Origin: an uncultured Lentisphaeria bacterium
GTDB lineage: Bacteria > Verrucomicrobiota > Lentisphaeria > Victivallales > UBA1829
Assembly: GCA_905197955.1 (NCBI GenBank)
Contig: CAJKAR010000003.1
Coordinates: 117,977 to 181,976 of the forward strand
Reading direction: 5' to 3'
DNA: 64,000 nt
Position 1 is the stretch's first letter; each line of letters opens with the position of its first letter. Below are positions 1-8,213 of this stretch, one piece after another. The notes under the pieces were generated by a model. That model did not search any database. It saw only the letters and a list, made by a program, of their open reading frames with translations, and had not been told where the DNA came from. Position numbers and translations under genes: made by a program.

Positions 1-867
1 AAACGGGGAATCGGCTCCTTTACCAATCCGGCAAAAACCTTCATCTGTTTCAACAACCTGCCGACCGTCGGGCTAATTCTCAGCGATGGGAAGTGTATCC
101 ATTTTGACAAATTCTACGCATCGCTCTGGGCTCATCTTATGATGGAAGTCACGAATCTCCCCGCACTGGTTCATCAGGTCTCCCTGTTTTCAGGCAATCC
201 GGATGAAATTTTCCAGCAGATCCGGAATGAACAGCTGGATGCGCTAGTCTGGCACACTATGCCTGCCGAATATGAATCCGTTCTGAAACGTCTGGTCGAC
301 TCGGGGCTTCCGGTCATCTGCAGCGAAAGACCTTCCGCCAGCAAGGTCACCACCGTTCGATTCGGTCTCCGCGAATTTGGATATGAATGTGGAAAACAAT
401 TAATTGCCGAAGGTCGCAGGAATCTCGTATTCCTTCCGACGGCTCCGCCTTGGAGCGCTCCCCTTGCCGGAATCCGGAAAGCTTATGAAGAAGCGGGAAT
501 CCCGCTGAATGAAAATCTTTTTTTGGAAAATATGCAGACTTGTCTGGGGAATCTGCGGAAACTTCTCTCCTTCGGCGTTCCCGTCGATGCGGTCTTCAAC
601 TCGCTTTATCAGCAAAACGAGGTAGCGGACATTCTCCGGGAGTTCCATATCGATCTTCAAAACCAGTGCAGACTGATCGAAAGCGATCTCTGCATCTCCG
701 GAGACAAACCGTTTTCCGGATATGTCTATCATTTTGAGTTCCAGAAACATGCACGGAACATTGCCGCTCTTTTGAAACGGGCTCTCAAAGGGGAGGAACT
801 TCCACCCGGGGAAGTTATTACCAGTCTCAGGCTCGAATCCAGAGGACTGCCGGATTGCAGATCATAA
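1..867 (+). CDS. GntR-type wHTH / LacI-type sensor transcriptional regulator (5' partial)
   Basis: The reading frame is open from the first base, so the gene starts upstream of the window. The first residues (KRGIGSFT) resemble the wing end of a GntR winged helix. The rest reads like a periplasmic-binding-protein (LacI/PBP1) ligand domain: a GLIL strand, an LDALVWH segment, VDSGLPVI, and a C-terminal ALKGEELPPGEVI segment typical of LacI-family effector domains. It is therefore probably an AraR-like one-component sugar sensor. A pseudopilin gene begins 25 bp downstream and a GH5 gene follows, so it is the likely regulator of that cassette. The DNA-binding half is not in the window, so the GntR assignment rests on a few residues. 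Confidence 0.75.
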   Translation, partial: KRGIGSFTNPAKTFICFNNLPTVGLILSDGKCIHFDKFYASLWAHLMMEVTNLPALVHQVSLFSGNPDEIFQQIRNEQLDALVWHTMPAEYESVLKRLVDSGLPVICSERPSASKVTTVRFGLREFGYECGKQLIAEGRRNLVFLPTAPPWSAPLAGIRKAYEEAGIPLNENLFLENMQTCLGNLRKLLSFGVPVDAVFNSLYQQNEVADILREFHIDLQNQCRLIESDLCISGDKPFSGYVYHFEFQKHARNIAALLKRALKGEELPPGEVITSLRLESRGLPDCRS

Positions 868-892
868 CTTTATCAGAAAGGAGAAGAAAACA

Positions 893-1696
893 ATGATACA
901 TTCCCTGGAAAAACAAAATTACCGATGGAATTTCACATTGATAGAATTACTAGTAGTTATTGCAATTATTGCGATTCTGGCCGCTCTGCTTCTACCCTCT
1001 CTTCAGAAGGCACGGGAGAAAGCCTATGCAATCACCTGCACGAACAATCTTCGTTCCATGGGAACCGGATTTGCCTCCTATTCCCTGGACCATGATGATT
1101 ATGTTCTCAATCCTGTCCGGGGAGCGCCGAGTCTGTACAGCGGCACCAGCTATACCCATGATGAAAACGGATTCTATTTCGGAACCTGGGTCAATGCCAT
1201 TGCGCCGTATCTCTGCAACTACAAACGGGGTGATTGGCCCAATCAATCTCCGATCGGCAACTGGAAAGTCTTCCGGTGTCCGATGGACACCCGGCCGGAG
1301 ATGATTCTGGGCAAGAATCCCATACTCTCCTATGCCGTCCCCCAAGCCTATGTGGCCAGCAATGATCGTTACGGAATCAAAGTAACCGATCCAAAACTGA
1401 AATTCGCCTCGCGGACAATCCTGGTAGCGGAACCGAATGAAAAGCACAACAATTACACAGATTCCTACTGCGGGAACAATTTCTCCAGCGGCCTTGCCTA
1501 CGCGACCTTGAATGCCGGCAAAATGACAGGGAACATCACCAACGACCGGGAACATGGCAGATTTTATACCAATCAACTTTTTCTTGATCTGCATGCCGCC
1601 AGAGTCAGTTTTTACACATTGACTTATGAAAAAAGCATCTGGTACAACAACGATTTCAATTCAGACTCGCTTTACAGCCCCATTCTGAAAAAATAA
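893..1696 (+). CDS. Type II secretion pseudopilin-like protein (prepilin N-terminal methylation motif)
   Basis: 267 residues. Residues 14-40 form a type IV pilin/pseudopilin N-terminus: FTLIELLVVIAIIAILA with the conserved Glu five residues into the mature chain, then a short charged helix (LQKAREKA). The residue before the cleavage position is Asn, not the usual Gly. The rest matches the globular part of the large H-X9-DG pseudopilin group, but the C-terminal signature is degenerate: an LDLH sequence stands where DGH is expected. The start is supported by AAAGGAG 10-12 bases upstream. It lies between a sugar-responsive regulator and a secreted GH5 enzyme, with gaps of 25 and 20 bp. Family members are inserted in the inner membrane and assembled by type II-like machinery. 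The specific role here is inferred. Confidence 0.85.
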   Translation: MIHSLEKQNYRWNFTLIELLVVIAIIAILAALLLPSLQKAREKAYAITCTNNLRSMGTGFASYSLDHDDYVLNPVRGAPSLYSGTSYTHDENGFYFGTWVNAIAPYLCNYKRGDWPNQSPIGNWKVFRCPMDTRPEMILGKNPILSYAVPQAYVASNDRYGIKVTDPKLKFASRTILVAEPNEKHNNYTDSYCGNNFSSGLAYATLNAGKMTGNITNDREHGRFYTNQLFLDLHAARVSFYTLTYEKSIWYNNDFNSDSLYSPILKK

Positions 1697-1716
1697 ACGG
1701 AACCAAAGGAAATTTC

Positions 1717-3246
1717 ATGCGACACATCACAGTCCCTCTTTTTCTGCTGATCCTCCTTGGCGCATTGCCGCTGAGAGCTGCTTATCTCCCAGGGAAACTG
1801 CTTTACCGGAACACGTTCACCCAACAGGAGCTTCCCCTGCGAAACACCCCCGAAGGCATTGTCCGCGAACAGGGAACTGCCCCGGGGAAGCTCGACGCGA
1901 TCCGATTTTCCAGCAAAACATATAAGGATCTCCTGCTGAAAATCCCGCTGGATCCCCGAAAAATCAAAGGTCCGATCCGCTTTGAAGCCTGGACGAAAAG
2001 CAGCACCGAAACCAATCCCGGGAAGGCGTACTGGGGAACAAAACTGCAGCTGGTCGTCAAGGCGAAGGGAAAATATACGTATCCGGAAACGCCCCGAAAT
2101 GAAACCGGGAACTGGAAAAAGGTCTATAAGGATCTTGTCATCGGACCGGATACCGAAGAACTGACTCTGCGCTTCGGTCTGGAACAGAGCAAAGGCACCT
2201 ATTCCGTTGCAGATTTCCGAATCTACCGACTGGATTACGTTCCGGACTCCAGAATAACAATCGACCGTACCTCACACTGGAAGGCAGCCGACGCTCTCCC
2301 GAAAGGCTCCGGAGCACGCACAAAATACCGGGGATTCATGAGCGGCAACGATCTCTCTGCACAGGCAATCACCACTTTGAAACAGTGGAACGCCAATCTG
2401 CTGCGCTTTCAGATGCTGCCGGGAAAACGGGATGTTTCCACCGAAGAGAAGTATCTGGCATGGATTGATGATGAAATCCGCGAACTCGACCGGATTCTCC
2501 CCCAGCTCGGACCAGACTTCAAGGTCATTATTGATCTGCATCGGGGACCGGGAAGCAGCATCAACAACGTCGGCGGCAATCTCATCGGCAAAGACTGGAA
2601 CCAGCCTCTGCTCCTGAAGACCTGGAACAAACTCGCACGCCATTACCGCGGCAATCCGCAGATTTACGGTTACGACATTCTCAACGAACCGGCTCCAGAA
2701 TTTCAAGTCAACACTCCAGCTCAGCATCCTTGGCCCGCGATCGCTCAGGAGACAATCGACAGCATTCGAAGGGTCGATCCGGACACACCCATCATCATTG
2801 CCTGGCACCGGATCCCGCCATTTCTCCTGAAAGGAAAAAATCTGATCTACTCACCACACTTCTACGCCCCGCTCGAATACACTCATCAAGGGATTCTGAA
2901 TCAGTTCAAGGTCCACTATCCCGGCATCGCAGGCAACGTCTATTATGATCAGAAACGCCTGAAACTCAGCCTCGCAGAGATCATCCGCTTCTCCCAGAAG
3001 CACCACTTGAAAATCCTGATCGGGGAATTCAGTGTCATCAACGATGCTCCCGGTGCGGAACATTGGCTCCGGGATGCCATCTCCATTTTTGAAGAATACG
3101 GCTGGGACTGGTGCTATCACGCCTTCCGAGAATGGCCGCCCTGGAGCATTGAACACAAAAACCGTTATCAGCCCTCTGCCGACAATCCCAGAAAGCAGGT
3201 GCTGCTGGAAGCTCTTTCCAGAAACGCCGCACGGGGGAAAAAGTAA
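1717..3246 (+). CDS. Secreted glycoside hydrolase family 5 (cellulase-like) with N-terminal accessory domain
   Basis: 509 residues with a clear signal peptide (MRHITVPLFLLILLGALPLRA). Residues about 25-180 form a beta-rich carbohydrate-binding-like domain. Residues about 200-500 form a GH5-type (beta/alpha)8 barrel: VIIDLHRGPG, YDILNEP with the acid/base Glu324, HFYAPLEYTHQG, and ILIGEF with the nucleophile Glu437. Both catalytic glutamates are present, so a retaining endo-beta-glycanase is expected. The substrate (glucan, mannan or other) cannot be read from sequence. It starts 20 bp after the pseudopilin gene, so it is the last gene of a regulator-pseudopilin-hydrolase operon. Confidence 0.9.
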   Translation: MRHITVPLFLLILLGALPLRAAYLPGKLLYRNTFTQQELPLRNTPEGIVREQGTAPGKLDAIRFSSKTYKDLLLKIPLDPRKIKGPIRFEAWTKSSTETNPGKAYWGTKLQLVVKAKGKYTYPETPRNETGNWKKVYKDLVIGPDTEELTLRFGLEQSKGTYSVADFRIYRLDYVPDSRITIDRTSHWKAADALPKGSGARTKYRGFMSGNDLSAQAITTLKQWNANLLRFQMLPGKRDVSTEEKYLAWIDDEIRELDRILPQLGPDFKVIIDLHRGPGSSINNVGGNLIGKDWNQPLLLKTWNKLARHYRGNPQIYGYDILNEPAPEFQVNTPAQHPWPAIAQETIDSIRRVDPDTPIIIAWHRIPPFLLKGKNLIYSPHFYAPLEYTHQGILNQFKVHYPGIAGNVYYDQKRLKLSLAEIIRFSQKHHLKILIGEFSVINDAPGAEHWLRDAISIFEEYGWDWCYHAFREWPPWSIEHKNRYQPSADNPRKQVLLEALSRNAARGKK

Positions 3247-3331
3247 GCGGGAAATCGAGAGCGGAATTTTCTCCTGCTTCCCCCTGTCTTCCGCAACAAG
3301 TCTTTCTCTCCTCCCCGCGGATGAGACGCCG

Positions 3332-3358
3332 TGCCGCCGCCCATCTCTGACGGCGGCA
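3332..3358. terminator. GC-rich hairpin between convergent genes
   Basis: TGCCGCCG (3332-3339) pairs with CGGCGGCA (3351-3358) across an 11-base loop, between the convergent GH5 and large GH genes. There is no clear U-run on either side, so intrinsic termination is only a possibility. Confidence 0.3.
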
Positions 3359-3396
3359 GTATGTTTCCCGCCCGGCGGACGCCTTCCGGACTCCCC

Positions 3397-6300
3397 TTAT
3401 TTGAGGATCATGCGCGGCCAGAGATGCGGATTGTGATCCGCCGGTTTTCCCCGTTCCGATGTGATGGTGAGTCCCTTCCCGCCTGTCTTGTCGGCAAGCG
3501 AATCCTTGTCGTGCAGAAAAAGACAGAATCCCGCCTGAGATCCCGACTTCAGCTGGAACGGTTCCAGATACCGCTGCGGAAACTCAATCTCATAACAATA
3601 GCCGTTCTTTGTCCGGGTGAACTGGCATTTGACCTTCTTCGACGCCTCTTCCGCAGTCGGCATATCCAGTCCGCCTGCCAGCTGCATGTGCGCGGCAACA
3701 CGCCGATGTACCAGTCCGGGCCCCGATTCCATGCCCGGATTTCCCGGAGCAAAGTCATAGCGGTAATCGTCATCATCGTACCCGTTGATCCGGCTGCCGA
3801 TTCCGTTCGAACCGCAGTCGAAATACACCTCCAGACAGCCGTCAAAATAGTAGAGTTCCCGATCAAATCCGGCAAGCTGGAACCGTTTCGGATCACTCTG
3901 AAGAATATCATCTTCCAGCTCCACTCGAAGATGGAACGCATTCTCACTCCATGCCGCACGGAACACCCCTTTCAGATCCCCCTCTCCGCGGAAGGAAACC
4001 CCTTTTGCGCAGAAACGATTCGAAAGAGGAATCGCCGGAATCCGACTCCAGTCGGGCTTGCCGGAAATGCGGGGAACAAAGAAATAGTCCATCAACCAGC
4101 GCTTGTCCAGCCGGGCCCCGTTCTTCAAGGACAGCGAAAGATCATCCGAAAACTTGTACATGGATCCAAACGCCGCGTGCATTCCGTTCTTCAGGGAAAG
4201 CGAAAGACTCTGATTCGGCGGAATCGCAAACGGAAGCGTCTCCCCCTGCCCCGTCTTCAGAGTGCCCGACTGCTCTTTGCCGGTCAGATTCACAAGCTCG
4301 GCGTGAAGAGTCCCATCGCCACCGGGCACGATTTTCACATCTGCATTGACCTCTCCTCCGACCGCCTCGCTCTGTTTCAGCATCTCCGCCAGAAGCGCGG
4401 GATTCTTCATGCGCAGGAAAACCGGTGCCGCATTCAGCGGCAGAGTCACGAAACCATTTCTCCGAACATACGAACGCGGATTTCCCATGAGGTCGATGAA
4501 CTCCACCTCATTCGTTCCGACCTTCAGGGTCAGAGACGGAGCGGCAATCAACCCCTGCTCGACCTTTTCGCCGATGTACCAGACTCCCGCGATCCCTTCC
4601 CCCTTCTCATTGCGGAACACATACGCCCGAATCCCCGCCGCCGGACGGACATCCGCATAAAATTTCGGATCCCCGAACAGATTTCCCAGCGTGTTAATGG
4701 CATTCAGCATCGCAAACGGAGCCAGATGAAGATCGAAAAACGGGGAGTTGCGCCAGAAATCCCAGTGCTGCACCTTCGGCCAGTATTTGAGGGCAATCAA
4801 ATAGCCGCGGGCGATCCATGCGGCCTGATTGTATTCGCGCAGTCCCCAGTCGTAACCAGGTTTTCCGCCCTGCCAGTTGTCGCCCCACCAGGTGGCGCCC
4901 CATTCGGGAACATATGCGGCGATCAGATTGAACGCCTCCACAAAATAGATCGGCTCCTTCTCATAGCCGTATTTCTTCAGCATGGAGATGAAATGGGCGC
5001 AGACATCGCTGTCGAAATCATCGGGACCCGCCGCGGTTCCGTCGAGCGATCCATACGGGTGTGTTGCGAAGGCATCCCAGCGGATCTTTCCGGCAGTGGC
5101 GCGGATCTTTTCCTCCGTTTCACGCCGTCCCCAGATTTTTTTATACGCCTGTGTTCCCGCATCGGGAAACACTTCTGCACGGGGATTCGCGCGCCGGACT
5201 CCACGATGAAACGCCGCAAGCAGTCTGCCATACTCCTCATAACGATTGTTACGCAGCATGGCGGCGGCTTTGTCGATCTCTCCGGTCAGCGCCCAGCGGG
5301 TGGCCTCCGGAGCGTCCTTTGCACAGACATATCCCATCTCCTCGACTTTTTTCAGAGCTTCCGGCGTGGCTCGCTCCAGCTTCCGGAAATCGTTTTTCAG
5401 ATAGTTCCGGTACTCCTGAAAACGGGGATCCGCACCCTCGTGACTATGCACCATGTACAGCAGATTCTCAATGCCGTACTTGTCCAGAATGTGATTGTCA
5501 GGACCGTTGATCCTGCCGTACACGGTCGCACCGATCCCGCTGACCATGAAAAGGCGGCCGAGGTCATCCGCACGGGAAATTCTGCCGATGGAACGCATCT
5601 CCGTACCGAACAGATTTTTCGTCGCATGTTTGTTGCTCAGGAATTTCATCCGGGAGAAGCGATAGTAATCGTAATACGGCTCTCCGCGTTCCGGAATGAA
5701 CTTCGCACGGACGACAAAATTGCCGAGTCCGATCTCCGGTCTGTCAAATGGAAGTTTGATCGAATCGCCCCCCTTCACGGAAAAACTCTGCGTCCAGAGG
5801 ACTTTCCGGTAATAGTCTATCAGACTCAGTTCCACTCTGCCGCGTCCTCCGAATACATCGAACACGGCGTTGACAGGCGTACCGGTGTTCAGAAGATTGT
5901 CGGGATCGCTTGTCCGCAGCAGACCGTCGAGAGGAGGTGCGGAAAACGCCGTCACCGAACTTCCCTCCTCCAGCTGAAGATCATCGATGCGTACATTCCC
6001 GTCGGAAACCGCCCGAAGCATCAGCCCCACGCCCCCGTGATCGTAACGGAAAGTCATGGCGTAACGCTTCCACTCGCCCGTCAGAGCGTGAGTCGTCTTT
6101 TCCGCATGTTGCGAGGAGTACTGATGGCGAAACTGGGTGCCGGAAAACGAAAACGGAGAAAACACGAGCTGTCCGCCTTTTTCACCCTTTGCATAACAGC
6201 TCATCGTATACAGCTGCCCCTTTTTCATCGGGATGGCAAAGGTGGCGATCGGAGCGGATTTCTGCTGCACCGGACGGATCAGCAGACATTTTCCGCCACC

Positions 6301-7359
6301 CCTTCCGTTTTCAGCATCAATGGAGTAGCGCGGCAAATCGGAAGGAGTATATCTCGCGCCTCCGGAGATCCATCGAAAATACCGCAGATCCTGATCGAAC
6401 CTCGGATTCGGCAGCAGATTCCGGGTCGGTCGCAGCGGGATATGAATCGCATCGTTCTTCCAGAAGTCAATTCCGGCGACCGGCGGAGGCGATTCCTTTT
6501 CCAGAGAACCGGAGCCGAAATCAATCCGGATCCGCCGTTTTTCTTCCAGAGGATTCATTCGCAGCTGAAACACCGCCTGAAAGAGCTTTTCTCCCGCGGC
6601 ATTCTCATAGAACGATTCGTAAAGGCTCCCCGGCAGTTTGCCCGGAAGCTGAAGTGTGATTTTCTTTCCGGCGGAGAAGCGGTCGAATTCCACTGTGGAA
6701 ACCGTTCCCTGAAACGAACGGACACTTTTCTTTGCGCCCGGTCCGGAGAAACGGTCCGGAGTCGAAGGAATCAGATCACTTCCGTCGATGGTAATCTTTC
6801 GAGTCCGATATCCCGTGGAGAAGGGAAATTCCAGCCAGGGAGCAAGCGTAACCCCCTTTTCCGAGGCAATCTTCCTGCGGGAAACGCCCGGATCCCACAG
6901 GACATCCACCGCCCCGTCTCCTGCGGGACGGATCGTGAACGAAAAGCAGCCCGGTGTCCCATCGGAAAGACGCCAATTTTTGCGGTAGGTGATCGTCTTG
7001 GCATCGCGGTCAACAAGAATCGTCCCCTTCTCCTCCCCGTCGCGGAAGGGCCAGCCGGAATTTCCACCAGGAAGCGAGCCCCAGAAGCGGATATGGAATA
7101 CATCTTTTCCATCCACTTGCACACCGATGATGAAATCGCGGTCGACGCGGTCCTGATTGTAGAGGCGGCGCAGACCGATCCGCTTGTTCCCGATCAGGAA
7201 ATACGGCTGGTCATACTGTTTCCCATTCTTCAGGAAGGAATCCACCTTCAGTTCCGGCGGCAGACGCTTCATTGTCCCGGAAGAGAACGGCGGCTTGTAC
7301 TCCGGCAGATCCGCCATCAGAACTCCGCAGAGAAAAAAGAGAAGAAAAACACGAATCAT
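3397..7359 (-). CDS. Large secreted glycoside hydrolase (GH-A clan-like barrel) with multiple beta-sandwich domains
   Basis: 1320 residues. I chose the start at 7359 over an upstream ATG at 7389 because AGGAGG lies about 7 bases before it and the protein then opens with a signal peptide (MIRVFLLFFLCGVLMA). The first ~300 residues are beta-rich. A CBM-like segment (NLLPNPRFDQDLRYFRW) is followed by a barrel at about 570-880 containing ATHPYGSLDG and EPIYFVEAFN, which resemble the clan GH-A/GH39-type active-site strands. The Glu of FVEAFN is a candidate nucleophile. The C-terminus (about 1140-1310) resembles a family 9-like carbohydrate-binding/DOMON-type domain. It lies downstream of a pseudopilin and a regulator in one operon. 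The family number and substrate are not certain. Confidence 0.75.
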   Translation of the reverse strand: MIRVFLLFFLCGVLMADLPEYKPPFSSGTMKRLPPELKVDSFLKNGKQYDQPYFLIGNKRIGLRRLYNQDRVDRDFIIGVQVDGKDVFHIRFWGSLPGGNSGWPFRDGEEKGTILVDRDAKTITYRKNWRLSDGTPGCFSFTIRPAGDGAVDVLWDPGVSRRKIASEKGVTLAPWLEFPFSTGYRTRKITIDGSDLIPSTPDRFSGPGAKKSVRSFQGTVSTVEFDRFSAGKKITLQLPGKLPGSLYESFYENAAGEKLFQAVFQLRMNPLEEKRRIRIDFGSGSLEKESPPPVAGIDFWKNDAIHIPLRPTRNLLPNPRFDQDLRYFRWISGGARYTPSDLPRYSIDAENGRGGGKCLLIRPVQQKSAPIATFAIPMKKGQLYTMSCYAKGEKGGQLVFSPFSFSGTQFRHQYSSQHAEKTTHALTGEWKRYAMTFRYDHGGVGLMLRAVSDGNVRIDDLQLEEGSSVTAFSAPPLDGLLRTSDPDNLLNTGTPVNAVFDVFGGRGRVELSLIDYYRKVLWTQSFSVKGGDSIKLPFDRPEIGLGNFVVRAKFIPERGEPYYDYYRFSRMKFLSNKHATKNLFGTEMRSIGRISRADDLGRLFMVSGIGATVYGRINGPDNHILDKYGIENLLYMVHSHEGADPRFQEYRNYLKNDFRKLERATPEALKKVEEMGYVCAKDAPEATRWALTGEIDKAAAMLRNNRYEEYGRLLAAFHRGVRRANPRAEVFPDAGTQAYKKIWGRRETEEKIRATAGKIRWDAFATHPYGSLDGTAAGPDDFDSDVCAHFISMLKKYGYEKEPIYFVEAFNLIAAYVPEWGATWWGDNWQGGKPGYDWGLREYNQAAWIARGYLIALKYWPKVQHWDFWRNSPFFDLHLAPFAMLNAINTLGNLFGDPKFYADVRPAAGIRAYVFRNEKGEGIAGVWYIGEKVEQGLIAAPSLTLKVGTNEVEFIDLMGNPRSYVRRNGFVTLPLNAAPVFLRMKNPALLAEMLKQSEAVGGEVNADVKIVPGGDGTLHAELVNLTGKEQSGTLKTGQGETLPFAIPPNQSLSLSLKNGMHAAFGSMYKFSDDLSLSLKNGARLDKRWLMDYFFVPRISGKPDWSRIPAIPLSNRFCAKGVSFRGEGDLKGVFRAAWSENAFHLRVELEDDILQSDPKRFQLAGFDRELYYFDGCLEVYFDCGSNGIGSRINGYDDDDYRYDFAPGNPGMESGPGLVHRRVAAHMQLAGGLDMPTAEEASKKVKCQFTRTKNGYCYEIEFPQRYLEPFQLKSGSQAGFCLFLHDKDSLADKTGGKGLTITSERGKPADHNPHLWPRMILK

Positions 7360-7385
7360 GAAAAAACCTCCTGTCTGAATTGGAT

Positions 7386-8213
7386 TCATGGTATGGGAAC
7401 TCCGGACTTGGCATCGAAACCGGTCCGCAGGGCGGCATTCGAGGGAGCGGCGGCAGTATCCGGTTTCGGCATGGAGTATAGAGCGGGAAACGCCACGGTC
7501 TGGACATGACCGTCGAAATACAGAAGATTCGTTCTGGAATTGCCGGGCGAGTTTGTGCTGTACTGATTGGAAGAAGCCGGATCACCATCGTCACGCAGAT
7601 CGTAACCGTCATGCCGGTAGGAAAAACGATAGATGACTTCCCCGGAAGTACCGCCGGCATTGGCGGCATCTCCTGCCAAAATCGTCGAAGCAGGCGCCTT
7701 CACGTTCCCGGTCTTGTGCCCGAAGAGATACGAACTTCCGGAACTGCCCGTAAGAATCGCATTCACCGTGAAGTGCGTGTATTTGTACTGCTCAATCCCG
7801 TACCGGGAGCCCGGACAGCGGAAACTCGACTGATTCGCCCTCTTGTCATAATAGGCATAATATTTCACTCCATAGGGCGGAACCGGAGGCATATCGGGAT
7901 TTCCATCTTTTTCCTCCACCCCCGCCAGTTTGCAGTACCAGATGGAATAGGCATGGCTTGACGAACGCATCGGAACAATCCAGTTCTCATTATCCATGGA
8001 ATACATGGCCTGTGCGCTCCCGATGGATTTCAGATTGTTCACGCATGAAATTTTCGCGGCTGTCAGTTTTGCCTTGTTCAGAGCCGGAAGAAGAATTCCT
8101 GCAAGGATTGCAATAATTGCAATCACAACAAGAAGCTCTATCAAAGTAAAATTTACACACACCTCTCCCCATTTGTTTCGCGGTGAGAGCATCATTCTCT
8201 GTTTTAATCTCAT
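7386..8213 (-). CDS. Type II secretion pseudopilin-like protein
   Basis: 275 residues. After a 20-residue charged leader comes NFTLIELLVVIAIIAILAG, the pseudopilin transmembrane helix with its conserved Glu, then LLPALNKAKL. Near the C-terminus LLYFDGHVQ matches the DGH part of the H-X9-DG signature, although the His expected ten residues before the Asp is missing. The residue before the cleavage position is Asn. Its ATG overlaps the regulator stop codon (ATGA), and GGAGGA lies inside the end of the regulator gene, so translation is probably coupled. The hydrolase gene starts 26 bp downstream. Confidence 0.88.
   Translation of the reverse strand: MRLKQRMMLSPRNKWGEVCVNFTLIELLVVIAIIAILAGILLPALNKAKLTAAKISCVNNLKSIGSAQAMYSMDNENWIVPMRSSSHAYSIWYCKLAGVEEKDGNPDMPPVPPYGVKYYAYYDKRANQSSFRCPGSRYGIEQYKYTHFTVNAILTGSSGSSYLFGHKTGNVKAPASTILAGDAANAGGTSGEVIYRFSYRHDGYDLRDDGDPASSNQYSTNSPGNSRTNLLYFDGHVQTVAFPALYSMPKPDTAAAPSNAALRTGFDAKSGVPIP

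Noticed and set aside
3331..7509. A 1392-codon open frame on the plus strand
   Set aside because: It is antisense to the large glycoside hydrolase, which has a signal peptide, a good ribosome site and recognisable domains. The plus-strand translation is Arg/Ser-rich with no family features. Rare use of TTA, CTA and TCA codons in the real gene leaves the opposite strand open.
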